Positions 16,103 to 26,300 of a stretch of DNA of 64,000 nucleotides are shown one piece after another; positions within the stretch are counted from its first letter, which is position 1; each line of letters opens with the position of its first letter. The notes below the pieces were generated by a model. The model did no database searches. It was given only the letters and a program-made list of their open reading frames with translations, and was not told the origin of the DNA. The position numbers and the translations under genes are program-made. Source of the stretch: CAVQBJ01 sp963819075 (GTDB lineage: Bacteria; Actinomycetota; Thermoleophilia; Solirubrobacterales; Solirubrobacteraceae); contig CAWFUP010000001.1 in assembly GCA_963819075.1 (NCBI GenBank), positions 1,054,001 through 1,118,000 on the forward strand. The letters are read 5' to 3'.

Positions 16103-17015
16103 GCGCCCAGCCCGCCACTCAGCTGCGGATCCGGCGGCCGCGGCCCTACTATGCGCGCCCACTCACGCCGACCGGGAACCTGCGCCGGCGCCAGCTCGTC
16201 AGCCGCATCGCGGAGGGCGGCGCGATGGCCTCGGCGCTGCTCGCCGTCGGCGTCCTGGGCATCGTCGTCTACACCGTCGTCGCGCGCGGGGCGGCGGCCA
16301 TCAGCCTCAGCTTCCTGACCGAGGCACCGGCGGCCGTCGGCAGCGGCGGCGGGTTCGCGCCCATGATCGTGGGCACCATCGAGCTCGCGCTCATAGCCAC
16401 GGCGATGTCGATGCCGATCGCCATCCTTGCCGCCCTGTACCTCACCGAGTTCGCCTCGCCGCGGGTGGCCGGCGTCGTGCGGGTCGCGCTGGACGTACTC
16501 AACGGCGTGCCGTCGATCGTCATCGGGCTGTTCGTGTTCGGCCTCATCGTCGCCGGCTCGCACCACCAGAGCGGCTTCGCCGGGTCGCTTGCGCTGGCGA
16601 TCATCATGCTGCCGCTCATCGCCCGCGCGACGCAGGAGATGCTGCTGCTCGTGCCGAGCGGACTCCGCGAGGCGGCCGAGGCGCTCGGCGTCAACCGCTG
16701 GCGGACGGTGCTCGGCGTCCTGCTGCCGAGCGTGCTCGGCGGCGTGCTCACCGGAACGGTGCTCGCGCTCGCCCGCGCCGCGGGCGAGACCGCGCCGCTG
16801 CTGTTCTGCAGCTCGATCTTTCCCGCCGGGTTCTCCCTGAACCCATTCAGCGGGGCGCTGCCCAACATCCCGGTGGAGATCTTCACGCTGTCGGAGGCCC
16901 CCAGCCCCACCGGGTGGACGCAGGCCTGGGGGTTGGCGCTCGTCCTACTGACGTTCATACTCATCGCCAACGTGGCGGCGCGCACGGTGCTCGCCCGCAG
17001 CCGAAGGGTTCCCCG

Positions 17016-17019
<4 letters not shown>
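16099..17019 (+). CDS. pstA: Phosphate ABC permease PstA, copy 1
   Basis: 306 residues from ATG 16099, overlapping pstC1 by 4 bases. Six helices; EAA loop [23 protein letters not shown] and the PstA signature [13 protein letters not shown]. The stop overlaps the pstB1 start in ATGA, so the three genes are translationally coupled. Confidence 0.94.
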
Positions 17020-17954
<935 letters not shown>

Positions 17955-17983
17955 CCGCTGGGCCGCCCGAGCGCCGAGGGTGT

Positions 17984-18427
17984 CTACGTCCCGGCGATGT
18001 CGTCGGTCGCGACCTGGGCCACGAGCGGCTGCCCGCACTGCCAGCAGTACACCGCCCCGCGGCTGTGCAGTGATCCGCAGGTGCCACAGGAGCCAGCAGT
18101 TCCGGTCTGCTCGTGCTTGAGGATGCGGTCGACCTCGGCCAGCTCGGCGTCGACCTCCTGCAGCATCGCCGCCCGGCGCACGAGCACATCGACGCGGACA
18201 TGATCCCGGATCGCCATCTCGTAGACGAGCCCGCCGAGATCCCACTGCAGCTCAGCCACGCGTCGCGCGAGCTCCTCGCGGCGCTCGGTCAGGTCGACCG
18301 GGACGGACACCGCGGCGGCGGGCATCACGACAGTCGGCTGGTCCTCGGGTGTGAGGCCGTCGGCGCTGTCGAGCGGTGTCGGCCGGGTCAGGCCGTCCGC
18401 GCGGGGAACCTCTTCGAGCCAGTTCAT
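17984..18427 (-). CDS. Coiled-coil protein with C-terminal zinc ribbon
   Basis: 147 residues. Residues 47-106 form an acidic/basic heptad-rich coiled coil (ERREELARRVAEL), and the C-terminus has four cysteines (114, 117, 128, 131) in a CxxC-10-CxxC zinc ribbon. No membrane segment. Its ATG overlaps the stop of the next zinc-ribbon gene (ATGA), so the pair is an operon. Function not known; it lies inside the phosphate island. Confidence 0.72.
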   Translation of the reverse strand: MNWLEEVPRADGLTRPTPLDSADGLTPEDQPTVVMPAAAVSVPVDLTERREELARRVAELQWDLGGLVYEMAIRDHVRVDVLVRRAAMLQEVDAELAEVDRILKHEQTGTAGSCGTCGSLHSRGAVYCWQCGQPLVAQVATDDIAGT

Positions 18428-18996
18428 GGACCGAAGAAGTTACCGGTGAACTTGCCGTTGTGGTAACCGGGGCGGTTCGGCCCGCTGAGCGGCCTCGTGG
18501 TCTCGACGGCCTTCGTGACGGTCGTGGACGTCGCCGTCGAGGAGCTGGTCGCGTTGGTCGTCGCCTTCGCCGTCTGGCCCGGCGCGGAGGCCGCCGGGCT
18601 CGTGCCCGCGGCCGGCGTCGAGCCCGCCGAGGTCCCCGCCGTCGAGCCCGCGGCCGGTGCGCCGCCGCCAGCGGCCACGGTCACGACCTGAACCGGCGGG
18701 TTGGTCTTGGAGGCGGAGGCGTTGCCCGCACGGCCGATCAGGACCCCGACCCCAAGCGCGAGTAGCAGCACGCCGACGAGACCAATGAACGCGCTATTCG
18801 TGGTCATCCTCGTCATGCGTGCGCGCGCAGGGTGTGGCTTCTCGGTAGGCGTGTCCTCGTACTCGAGGGCGACGGGCGCGAAGGGCAGGTCAGACCGACC
18901 GTGGCGCTGGCCGCACTCCACGCAATAGCGCTGATCGGGTGCGAGCGCCGCGCCGCACGCGGCGCAGGTCGCACCCGTCTCCTCGAGGCCGGGCAT
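18424..18996 (-). CDS. Membrane protein with N-terminal zinc ribbon
   Basis: 190 residues. A ribbon CAACGA...YCVECG (Cys 11, 14, 25, 28), a basic stretch, one membrane helix (69-89) and an outer Ala/Thr/Ser/Gly-rich tail of about 100 residues. The ribbon is nearly identical to that of the divergent phosphoesterase-like protein (CAACGASLAHDQRYCVDCG), so the two share an origin. The ribbon should face the cytoplasm. Role unknown. Confidence 0.72.
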   Translation of the reverse strand: MPGLEETGATCAACGAALAPDQRYCVECGQRHGRSDLPFAPVALEYEDTPTEKPHPARARMTRMTTNSAFIGLVGVLLLALGVGVLIGRAGNASASKTNPPVQVVTVAAGGGAPAAGSTAGTSAGSTPAAGTSPAASAPGQTAKATTNATSSSTATSTTVTKAVETTRPLSGPNRPGYHNGKFTGNFFGP

Positions 18997-19030
18997 CTCC
19001 TACGGAGTATGGGCACCCAGCCGGGGAGGG

Positions 19031-19052
19031 GTTGTAAACGGGTTGTTACCGC
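19031..19052 (+). promoter_or_regulatory. Possible 11-bp direct repeat upstream of phosphoesterase gene
   Basis: GTTGTAAACGG (19031-19041) and GTTGTTACCGC (19042-19052) form a head-to-tail 11-bp pair 93 bp before the phosphoesterase start. The cores fit the PHO pattern less well than at the pst genes. GTTCAC also occurs singly at 19109-19114. Confidence 0.35.
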
Positions 19053-19144
19053 CCGTGCTTCGGCGTCTCGGCGGCCGGTGAACCACCGTGCGGCATAAAC
19101 ATCCTGTTCACAATGGCGGCGGCCCCCGGTGTGAGACTGGTCGC

Positions 19145-20917
19145 ATGCCCGCCGGCACGCGCGATGATCCCTGGCTCGAGCGCTTGCGGGTGAGCGCCTG
19201 CGCCGCGTGTGGGGCCTCGCTCGCGCACGACCAGCGCTATTGCGTCGATTGCGGGGAGCGCCGCGCGCTGCTCGCGCCCAGCCTCGCCGAGCAGTTGTCG
19301 CTCGGACCCGGCGCGGCGACGGCGCCGCGCGCCGCGGCGGCCGTCGCAGATCGGGCCCCGGCACCGGCGCCCCGCGGGGCGGTCCCCTGGGCCGGGTTAT
19401 CGTGGTGGCCCACGCCGCGCGTGGCCTATCTGGCGATCATGGGCCTGCTCGCCTTTGGGGTCCTCGTCGGCTCGGCCATCAGTCCGCTCGTATCCAGTGA
19501 GGCGTCGGCGCCGCTGATCGTGGCGGTCGAGCCGGCGGCGACCCCGGCCGCCTCAGCGACGGGCACGGTGCCGCCGGCGGTTCCCGTGAGTGCGACGCCA
19601 TCGGCGACCGCTCCGACCACGACCGCCGCGTTGACGGCGCCCGCCTCGACCTCCACGCCGGCCAGTTCGCCGAGCGCTGCGAGCGCGAAGCCGCCGCCGA
19701 TCAAGCACGTCTTCATCGTCATGCTCGCCGACCAGAGCTACCCGTCGACGTTCGGGCCCGGGTCGTCTGCGACCTACCTCTCCAAGACACTCAGGTCGCA
19801 GGGCGAGGTGCTGCCGAACTACTACGGGGTGGCCAGCGGCGAGCTGGCGAACACGGTCGCACTCATCAGCGGTCAGGGCCCGACGCAACAGACCGATGCC
19901 AACTGCCCGGACTTCACCGACTTGGTGCCGGGGACGGTGGGGTCGCTCGGCCAGGTGCTCGGAAACGGATGCGTCTACCCCGCCACCACCGAGACCCTCC
20001 CGGACCAGCTGACGGCGGCCCACAAGACGTGGCGCGCCTACGTCGAGGGCATCGGGGCGGGCCAACGACAGCCGGCGTGCGCCCACCCGACCGTGGGCGC
20101 CGCCGATCCGAGCCAGACGCCCCAGCCCGGGAACCCGTACGTGACGTGGCGCGACCCATTCGTTTACTTCCACTCGATCATCGACTCGCCAACCTGCGCT
20201 GCCGACGACGTGGGCCTGACGCAACTGGCGAGCGACCTCCAGCGTGCGGCGAGCACCCCGAGCCTGGCCTACATCATCCCCGACGCCTGCCACGATGGCT
20301 CCGACCAGCCGTGTGCGCCGGGGGCGCCGGCCGGCGTGACAGCGGCCGAGAGCTTCCTGCAGAAGCTGATCCCGGAGATCACCGCCTCCCCGGCATACCG
20401 CGCGGGCGGGCTGATCGCGATCACGTTCGACGCGGCGCAGCAGAGCGGTCCGTTCGCCGATTCGAGCGGATGCTGCAATACGCCCGCGTATCCGAACCTC
20501 CCTGCGGGGCCAATGGGGACCACGCCGGTGCCGGGGACGAGCGGCGCAAGCGGCGCATCGGGGGCCAGCGATGGGACCGGTGCCTCGGGGGCCAGCGGCG
20601 CCTCGGGCGCGAGCGGCGCAAGCGGTCCGACCGGAAGCACCGGGGCGAGCGGCGCCACCGGTGCGACGACGAGCGGCGCAAGCTCGAACGGCTCGGGCGG
20701 CGGGCTGGTCAGCTCCGGCGGCGGCGGGCAGGTCGGATTGCTGTTGCTCTCCCAACAGGTGGCGCCGGGCAGCGTCGATCCGACGCTCTACAACCACTTC
20801 TCGCTGCTGCGCAGCATCGAGGCCATCTTCGGCCTGCAGCCAATCGGATATGCGGCGGCCAGCGGGCTTTCGGCGTTCAACTCGCAGGTCTATAACGCCG
20901 GCTCGTCCGGCGGCTAG
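19145..20917 (+). CDS. Membrane-anchored phosphoesterase-family protein with zinc ribbon and GAS repeats
   Basis: 590 residues from ATG 19145. Order: cytoplasmic zinc ribbon (Cys 19, 22, 33, 36), membrane helix (92-112), Ala/Thr/Pro linker to 186, then an exported domain of the acid phosphatase/phospholipase C family beginning KHVFIVML and containing YIIPDACHDG and IAITFDAAQQSG. The usual LENxSY metal site is LADQSY and the usual FDE is FDA, so two acidic ligands are lost and catalysis is uncertain. Residues about 463-520 are GAS/GPTG collagen-like repeats inserted before the domain's last part. Lies between pstB1 and ppk, which suits a phosphate-scavenging or -sensing role. Confidence 0.8.
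   Translation: MPAGTRDDPWLERLRVSACAACGASLAHDQRYCVDCGERRALLAPSLAEQLSLGPGAATAPRAAAAVADRAPAPAPRGAVPWAGLSWWPTPRVAYLAIMGLLAFGVLVGSAISPLVSSEASAPLIVAVEPAATPAASATGTVPPAVPVSATPSATAPTTTAALTAPASTSTPASSPSAASAKPPPIKHVFIVMLADQSYPSTFGPGSSATYLSKTLRSQGEVLPNYYGVASGELANTVALISGQGPTQQTDANCPDFTDLVPGTVGSLGQVLGNGCVYPATTETLPDQLTAAHKTWRAYVEGIGAGQRQPACAHPTVGAADPSQTPQPGNPYVTWRDPFVYFHSIIDSPTCAADDVGLTQLASDLQRAASTPSLAYIIPDACHDGSDQPCAPGAPAGVTAAESFLQKLIPEITASPAYRAGGLIAITFDAAQQSGPFADSSGCCNTPAYPNLPAGPMGTTPVPGTSGASGASGASDGTGASGASGASGASGASGPTGSTGASGATGATTSGASSNGSGGGLVSSGGGGQVGLLLLSQQVAPGSVDPTLYNHFSLLRSIEAIFGLQPIGYAAASGLSAFNSQVYNAGSSGG
20535..20700 (+). repeat. In-frame GAS/GATG triplet repeats
   Basis: About 18 near-tandem 9-bp units coding Gly-Ala-Ser or Gly-x-Thr within the phosphoesterase-family gene. 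Such low-complexity DNA is liable to slippage and to assembly error. Similar GPTGAS tracts occur in the transglycosylase gene (32800-32880 and 34010-34060). Confidence 0.8.
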
Positions 20918-20927
20918 CCCCGCCCGG

Positions 20928-23090
20928 TCAGTCCTCGCCGTCGGGCGCCTCGGCCACCCGGGCCGTGTACAGCTCCATCAGCTCGCGGTGCAGGTTGCGC
21001 GGCCGCTCGTCCGGGTCCGGGTGACGCCGGCGCCACCCCGCGTCCTCGCCGAGGACCCAGGCATTCGTATTATCGGCGAACGCGCGCTCGAGCACGTCGA
21101 GCAGCTCGTCCTGCAGTCCGGGCGTCTGCACCGGCGTCGCGAGCTCAACGCGGTGATCGAGATTGCGCGGCATGAGGTCCGCCGAGGCGATCCAGACATG
21201 GCGCTCGTCCGCGCGGTCGAACGTGTAGATGCGCGAGTGCTCGAGGAACCGCCCGACGATCGACACGACGCGGATGTTCTCCGAGACGCCCGGCACGCCG
21301 GGGCGCAGGCAGCAGATCCCGCGCACGTTGAGGTCGACCCGCACGCCGGCCTGCGAGGCCCGATACAGCGCGCGGATGCAGCGCCCGTCAACGAGCGAGT
21401 TCATCTTCATGACGATCCGCGCCGGCCGTTCGGGGCTGTGCTGCTCGATCGTGCGCTCGATCTCTCCGATGATGCCGTCGCGTAGGTAGGCCGGCGCCGC
21501 GAGCACCTTGCGATAGTGCTGCGGGCGGCCGAAGCCGGTCAGGTAGTTGAACATGTCGGCCACGTCGGCGCCGATGTCGGGATCGGTCGTGAACAGCCCG
21601 AAGTCGGTGTACAGGCGCGCGGTCGTCGAGTGATAGTTGCCGGTGCCGATGTGCACGTAGTTGCGCACGCCGTCGCCCTCGCGGCGGACGACCAGTACGC
21701 ACTTGGCGTGCGTCTTGAGCGAGGGCTGCCCGTAGACGACGTGCACGCCCGCCTCCTCCAGCGCCTTGGCCCAGTGGATGTTCATGCCCTCGTCGAAGCG
21801 CGCCTTCAGCTCGACGAGCGCCACCGCCTGCTTGCCGCGCTCGGAGGCGTCGATGAGCGCCGGGACGAGCGGGGAGTCATCGCTCGTGCGGTACACCGTC
21901 TGCTTGATGGCGAGCACGTTCGGGTCGGCGACGGCCTGCTCGACGAAGCGCTCGACCGAGGCGGCGAACGACTCGTAGGGATGGTGGACGAGAAAGTCGC
22001 CTCCGCGCATGGCGGCGAAGACGTCGGCGCCCTCGCCGTCGCTGAGCAGACGGGGATGTGTGATCGGCACCCACGGCGGGTCGCGCAGCTCGGGCATTCC
22101 GGGGAGCTTCACGATCTGCCAGAGCGCGCCGTGGTCGAGCAGCCCGGTGACCGGATACACCTCGTCCGGATCGACCCCGATGAGCTCGACGAGCGCCTCG
22201 CGCAGGCGCTCGGACACCTCGGCGCCGACCTCGATGCGCACGACCTCGCCGAAGCGTCGGCGGCGCAGCTCGTCCTCGACGGCCTGCAGCAGGTCGGCGG
22301 CCTCGTCGGAGACCTCCAGATCGGCGTCGCGCGTCACCCGGAACAGGTCGTAGTCGACGATCTCCATCCCCGGGAACAACGCGTCGAGGTGGTGGGCGAT
22401 GAGATCCTCGAGCGAGACGAACGTGCGCGTGTCGCGGACCGCGACGAAGCGCGGCAGGATTTCGGTCGGCACCTTCACTCGCGCGAACACCGTCTGATCG
22501 CTGGCCGGGTCGCGGACGAGCACGGCCAGGCTGAGCGACAGGTTCGAGATGTAGGGGAACGGGCGCCCGGGTGCCACGGCGAGCGGGGTGAGCGCCGGGA
22601 AGACGACCTTCTCGAACCGCTCCGCCAGGTAGGAGCGGTCATCTGCGTCGAGATCGTCGTAGCCGATGATCCGGATGTCGTGCTCGGCGAGCGCCGGCAG
22701 CAGGTTGCGGCGCAGGTTCTCGCTCTGGCGCGCCGACTGCCCGAGCACGCGCTGGCGGATGGCGGCGATCGTCTGCGAGGGGGTGTGGCCGTCGGCCGAC
22801 GGCGATTGCACGCCGGCGTCGACCTGATCGTGTAGGCCGGCGACTCGGACCATGTAGAACTCGTCGAGGTTGGTCGTGTAGATCGCCGAGAACTTGAGCC
22901 GCTCGAGGAGCGGGACGGAGTCGTCCTCGGCGATCTGCAGAACGCGGTCGTTGAAGTCGAGCCACGACAGCTCGCGGTTGAAGTACAGCGAGCTGTCGGA
23001 GAGGTCGATCTCGGCGGATCGGTCGGCGGGCGCCTGAGCTGGCGTCTCGTCGACGAGACCTGCCGACCCGGGAGGCGTGTCCGTGCTCAT
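20928..23090 (-). CDS. ppk: Polyphosphate kinase 1
   Basis: 720 residues from ATG 23090, normal for PPK1. N-terminal domain YFNRELSWLDFNDRVLQIA, then the two phospholipase D-like catalytic domains; HIGTGNYHSTTARLYTDFGL carries the autophosphorylated His, and KTHAKCVLVVRR and MKMNSLVD bind phosphate and magnesium. Makes and breaks polyphosphate with ATP. Placed between the two pst operons and divergent from sixA, it stores what the Pst pumps import. Confidence 0.96.
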   Translation of the reverse strand: MSTDTPPGSAGLVDETPAQAPADRSAEIDLSDSSLYFNRELSWLDFNDRVLQIAEDDSVPLLERLKFSAIYTTNLDEFYMVRVAGLHDQVDAGVQSPSADGHTPSQTIAAIRQRVLGQSARQSENLRRNLLPALAEHDIRIIGYDDLDADDRSYLAERFEKVVFPALTPLAVAPGRPFPYISNLSLSLAVLVRDPASDQTVFARVKVPTEILPRFVAVRDTRTFVSLEDLIAHHLDALFPGMEIVDYDLFRVTRDADLEVSDEAADLLQAVEDELRRRRFGEVVRIEVGAEVSERLREALVELIGVDPDEVYPVTGLLDHGALWQIVKLPGMPELRDPPWVPITHPRLLSDGEGADVFAAMRGGDFLVHHPYESFAASVERFVEQAVADPNVLAIKQTVYRTSDDSPLVPALIDASERGKQAVALVELKARFDEGMNIHWAKALEEAGVHVVYGQPSLKTHAKCVLVVRREGDGVRNYVHIGTGNYHSTTARLYTDFGLFTTDPDIGADVADMFNYLTGFGRPQHYRKVLAAPAYLRDGIIGEIERTIEQHSPERPARIVMKMNSLVDGRCIRALYRASQAGVRVDLNVRGICCLRPGVPGVSENIRVVSIVGRFLEHSRIYTFDRADERHVWIASADLMPRNLDHRVELATPVQTPGLQDELLDVLERAFADNTNAWVLGEDAGWRRRHPDPDERPRNLHRELMELYTARVAEAPDGED

Positions 23091-23240
23091 CGTCACATCA
23101 TGGCAAGGCCAGCATGCTCAGGCGGGGCGACCTGGCCCATTCGCTTTCCGCGCTGCTCGACCGCGTCGCCTGCCCGCGAGCGGGCGTCCGGTCGGCAGGG
23201 TTGGAGCGTCGCCGTCTCAGCCGCTACCGTGGTACCCCGA

Positions 23241-23735
23241 ATGGCACGACAACTGTGGCTCTTGCGGCACGGGGAGGCCGAGCCGCACGGTACCCGGCCC
23301 GACTTCGAGCGACGCCTCACCGAGCGCGGCTGTGAGCAGGCCCGCAACGCAGGGATCGTGCTCGCGTCGCTCGGCAACGACTTCGCGGCCGTGCTCACGA
23401 GCCCGAAGGTGCGCGCGGCGGAAACGGCGCGCCTCGCCGCCGCCGCCTGGGCCGCCGAGCCGGAGATCTACGAGCCGCTCGCCGCTGGGTTCGACGCGCA
23501 ACACGCGCTCGAGGCGCTGGCCGCCTACGGTGGCACCGACGATGGCCGCCTGCTCGTCGTCGGCCACGAGCCCGACTTCTCGGCGACCGTCGCAACGCTG
23601 ACGGGTGGGCGCGTCGACTTCAAGAAGGGCGGGGTGGCCGGCGTACGGGTGGCGGGCGGCGGCGGCGAGCTGATCGCGCTGCTGCGTCCGAACGAGCTCG
23701 CTCGGATCGCGGCCGCACAGCCGGACCCACGCTGA
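23241..23735 (+). CDS. sixA: Phosphohistidine phosphatase SixA
   Basis: 164 residues from ATG 23241 (earlier in-frame starts add non-homologous residues). LWLLRHGEAEP holds the RHG phosphohistidine motif and VVGHEPDFS the second active-site His. SixA proteins remove phosphate from His of phosphotransfer domains; next to ppk the substrate could be different. The stop is 10 bp from the stop of the convergent response regulator. Confidence 0.88.
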   Translation: MARQLWLLRHGEAEPHGTRPDFERRLTERGCEQARNAGIVLASLGNDFAAVLTSPKVRAAETARLAAAAWAAEPEIYEPLAAGFDAQHALEALAAYGGTDDGRLLVVGHEPDFSATVATLTGGRVDFKKGGVAGVRVAGGGGELIALLRPNELARIAAAQPDPR

Positions 23736-23745
23736 GCGCCGACGG

Positions 23746-24600
23746 TCAGCGCGGGATGAGCAGGGCGTCGTCGTCGGGATCGACGGCCCGCAGACCGGCG
23801 CTCGGGCCGCTCGTCCCAGCCGGCAGCGCGGCGCCGTCGAGCGGCTCGGCCGCGAAGCGGTAGCCGATCCCGAAGTGCGTGTGGATGTAGCGCCAATCGG
23901 GAGAGGCCTTCTCGAGCTTCTGCCGGAGCTTGCGGACGAACACGTCGACCGAGCGGTCGCCGCGGACCATCGCGTAGCCCCAGAGGCGCGAGTAGATCTC
24001 CTCGCGCTCGAGGACGCGACCCTCGGCTCCGGCGAGCAGCTCGATGAGCTCGAACTCGCGGCGCGTGAGGTCGATGCTGTGACCGCCGACAAAGGCCTGG
24101 AACTGATCGGAGCGGATCTCCACCTCGCCGGCCACGACGGGACCCTGCTCGGTGCGGCCCTCCGAGCGGCGGCGCCGGCGCGCGACGCTCTGGACGCGGG
24201 CGATGACCTCTTCGGGATGGCAGGGCTTGGTGATCCAGTCATCGGCGCCGAGTCGCAGCCCGCGCACGCGCTGTGCGACCGATGACGGTCCCGTGCAGAC
24301 GAGGATGCCCAGGTCCGGGAGGCTCGCGCTGAGCCGCTCCAGCCAATCCCAGGCCTGGGGACCGAGGACGGCGAGGTCGACGACGATCGCGCTCAGGCGC
24401 ATGGCCATCACGACGTCGGCCGCGACCGGACTGGCGAGCACGCGATGCTCCCAGCCGAGACGATCCAAGCGCTTGGAGAGGACCTGAATGAAGCCGCTGT
24501 CGCGGTCGAGCACGGCGATGCGCAAGGGCGCCGGGGCTGAAACCGAAGGCGAAGAGGGCTGGACTCGGGTGTCCTCCCCCCCGGGGATCGCATCCATCAT
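23746..24600 (-). CDS. PhoB/PhoP-type response regulator
   Basis: 284 residues from ATG 24598-24600. Receiver (about 30-145) with VLDRDSG acidic site, phosphoacceptor Asp in IVVDLAVLG, CTGPS and ITKP; then a winged helix (about 160-265) with LTRREFELIELLAGAEGRVL and DRSVDVFVRKLRQKLEKAS. Both halves look functional although the receiver is diverged. Lies directly after phoU of the second pst operon, so it is the likely regulator of the island. No histidine kinase gene is adjacent. Confidence 0.9.
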   Translation of the reverse strand: MMDAIPGGEDTRVQPSSPSVSAPAPLRIAVLDRDSGFIQVLSKRLDRLGWEHRVLASPVAADVVMAMRLSAIVVDLAVLGPQAWDWLERLSASLPDLGILVCTGPSSVAQRVRGLRLGADDWITKPCHPEEVIARVQSVARRRRRSEGRTEQGPVVAGEVEIRSDQFQAFVGGHSIDLTRREFELIELLAGAEGRVLEREEIYSRLWGYAMVRGDRSVDVFVRKLRQKLEKASPDWRYIHTHFGIGYRFAAEPLDGAALPAGTSGPSAGLRAVDPDDDALLIPR

Positions 24601-24652
24601 TTCGCCGCGCAGTGTAGGTGAAGCACCGGCCATCTGTCGAGTGCCCAACCGC

Positions 24653-24674
24653 GGGTCACACGATCTTCACAGAC
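24653..24674 (+). promoter_or_regulatory. PHO-type 11-bp direct repeat between phoU and the regulator gene
   Basis: GGGTCACACGA (24653-24663) and TCTTCACAGAC (24664-24674) share TCAC at an 11-bp step. Placed 53 bp upstream of the regulator start but in the opposite orientation, so autoregulation, perhaps negative, is the simplest guess. Confidence 0.55.
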
Positions 24675-24694
24675 CACCTGCGCAAATTGCGGCG

Positions 24695-25444
24695 CTATGC
24701 CGGGTCGGCGGCGGACGGCACGGGTACGTGCGGTCCCTCGCCGAACTCCGTGAACAGGCCGGTGACCACGAACGCGACCTGTTCGCCGATGTCGACGGCG
24801 TTGTCCCCGAGGCGCTCGAGCGCGCGGGCCACGAGCACCATCGTCATCGCCCACTCGCGCACATCGGGATCGTCTCCGATCTCGAGCGCGACCCGGAAGA
24901 CCTCGCGGTTGATGCGGTTGATGTCGCGATCCTGGCGCACGAGGTCCTCGGCGAGCGCGACGTCGCGGTTAGCGAAGGCCATCTTGCTCTGCGTGACCTC
25001 CGAGCGCGCGTAGGCGCCCATGCGCAACAGCGAGTCGCGCAGCTCCTCGCGGACCGGCGGCTCGTGACCGGTGAGCGGGATCAGCTTGGCGATGTTCACG
25101 CACTGATCGCCCATCCGCTCGACGTGCATGATCAGGTGCAGCAGCGCGGCGACGAGGCGCAGGTCCCCGGCGACCGGGGCCTGGCGGGCGAGGAGCGAGA
25201 GGATGCCCTGGTGGACCTCCAGGTAGCGGCCGTCGAGGCGGTCGTCGTCGCTGATGACCATCTGGGCGAGCTCCACGTCCTGGTGCTCGAGCGCCTCGAG
25301 CACACGGTCGAGCTGCTCGACGACGATGTCCAGTCCGCCGAGGGCCTGCTGCTCCAGATCCTGGAGCTCGGCCTGGAAGTGGGCGCGGCCTGCGCTGTGG
25401 CCGTCCGTCTGCAGCGGATGCTCAGCCGAACTTTCCGGTGACAT
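24695..25444 (-). CDS. phoU: PhoU, phosphate transport regulator
   Basis: 249 residues from ATG 25444 with AGAGGA before it. Two three-helix bundles with the acidic metal-binding motifs ([23 protein letters not shown] in the first, [20 protein letters not shown] in the second). PhoU links the Pst transporter to the PhoR kinase and damps the regulon when phosphate is ample. Overlaps the pstB2 3' end by 23 bp. Confidence 0.93.
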   Translation of the reverse strand: MSPESSAEHPLQTDGHSAGRAHFQAELQDLEQQALGGLDIVVEQLDRVLEALEHQDVELAQMVISDDDRLDGRYLEVHQGILSLLARQAPVAGDLRLVAALLHLIMHVERMGDQCVNIAKLIPLTGHEPPVREELRDSLLRMGAYARSEVTQSKMAFANRDVALAEDLVRQDRDINRINREVFRVALEIGDDPDVREWAMTMVLVARALERLGDNAVDIGEQVAFVVTGLFTEFGEGPHVPVPSAADPA

Positions 25445-26300
25445 ATTCCTCTGTCCTCGAATCCCGCGGGTTGGTGAAGATCTCCGGGGTCGGGCCGACC
25501 TCGACGAGGTCGCCGCTGAGCATGAACGCGGTGCGGTCGGCGACCCGCCCGGCCTGCTGCATGTTGTGCGTGACGATGACGATCGTCACGCTCCGCTTGA
25601 GCTCGGCGATGAGCTCCTCGATCCGCAGCGTGGCGATCGGGTCCAACGCCGAGCACGGCTCGTCCATGAGCAGCACCTCGGGGTCGACGGCCAGCGAGCG
25701 CGCGATGCACAGCCGCTGCTGCTGTCCGCCGGAGAGGCCGACGCCGGGCTCGGGGAGGCGATCCTTGACCTCCTCCCACAGACCCGCGCCGCGCAGCGCG
25801 CGCTCGACGCTGTCCCTGAGGTCCGCGCGACGGCCGCCGCTCAGGCGCAGCCCGGCGGCGACGTTGTCGTAGATCGACATGGTCGGAAACGGGTTCGGCT
25901 TCTGGAAGACCATGCCCACGGCGCGGCGCACGGCGACCACGTCGACCGCCGGGTCGTAGAGGTCGACGTCGTCGAGCAGCACGCGACCCTCCGCATGGGC
26001 GCCGGGAATCTCCTCGTGCATGCGGTTGATGCAACGGACCATCGTCGACTTGCCGCAACCCGAGGGACCGATGATCGCCGTCACCTGGTTGGCCGGGAAG
26101 TCGAGGTCGATCCCCCTCACCTGCTCGGCGCTGCCGTAGAACGCGCGCAGCTTCTCCAGGCGCACGGTGTGGCCCTGGCGGACGACGTCGGGCGGGGCCG
26201 CCGGCGTCGTCGTGACCGAAACGGCCGGGGTCGTTGTCTGGGGGGTGGGTTGCTCAGGCGCCACGCCCGTCGCTCCCGAGGGGGATCGGTCGGCGGTCAT
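25422..26300 (-). CDS. pstB: Phosphate ABC ATPase PstB, copy 2
   Basis: 292 residues from ATG 26300 (ATGA overlap with pstA2). Walker [44 protein letters not shown] and VTHNM are intact. An N-terminal Thr/Pro tail of about 45 residues precedes the domain, unlike the Pro/Arg tail of copy 1. Confidence 0.94.
   Translation of the reverse strand: MTADRSPSGATGVAPEQPTPQTTTPAVSVTTTPAAPPDVVRQGHTVRLEKLRAFYGSAEQVRGIDLDFPANQVTAIIGPSGCGKSTMVRCINRMHEEIPGAHAEGRVLLDDVDLYDPAVDVVAVRRAVGMVFQKPNPFPTMSIYDNVAAGLRLSGGRRADLRDSVERALRGAGLWEEVKDRLPEPGVGLSGGQQQRLCIARSLAVDPEVLLMDEPCSALDPIATLRIEELIAELKRSVTIVIVTHNMQQAGRVADRTAFMLSGDLVEVGPTPEIFTNPRDSRTEEYVTGKFG

Noticed and set aside
19060..19144. Further PHO repeats before the phosphoesterase gene
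   Set aside because: GGTGAACC, TAAACA and GTTCAC occur here but not at 11-bp steps, so they were not scored as a box.
23100..23240. N-terminal extension of sixA
   Set aside because: The phosphatase fold starts at MARQLWLLRHG; the extra residues are unlike the family and overlap the ppk promoter region.
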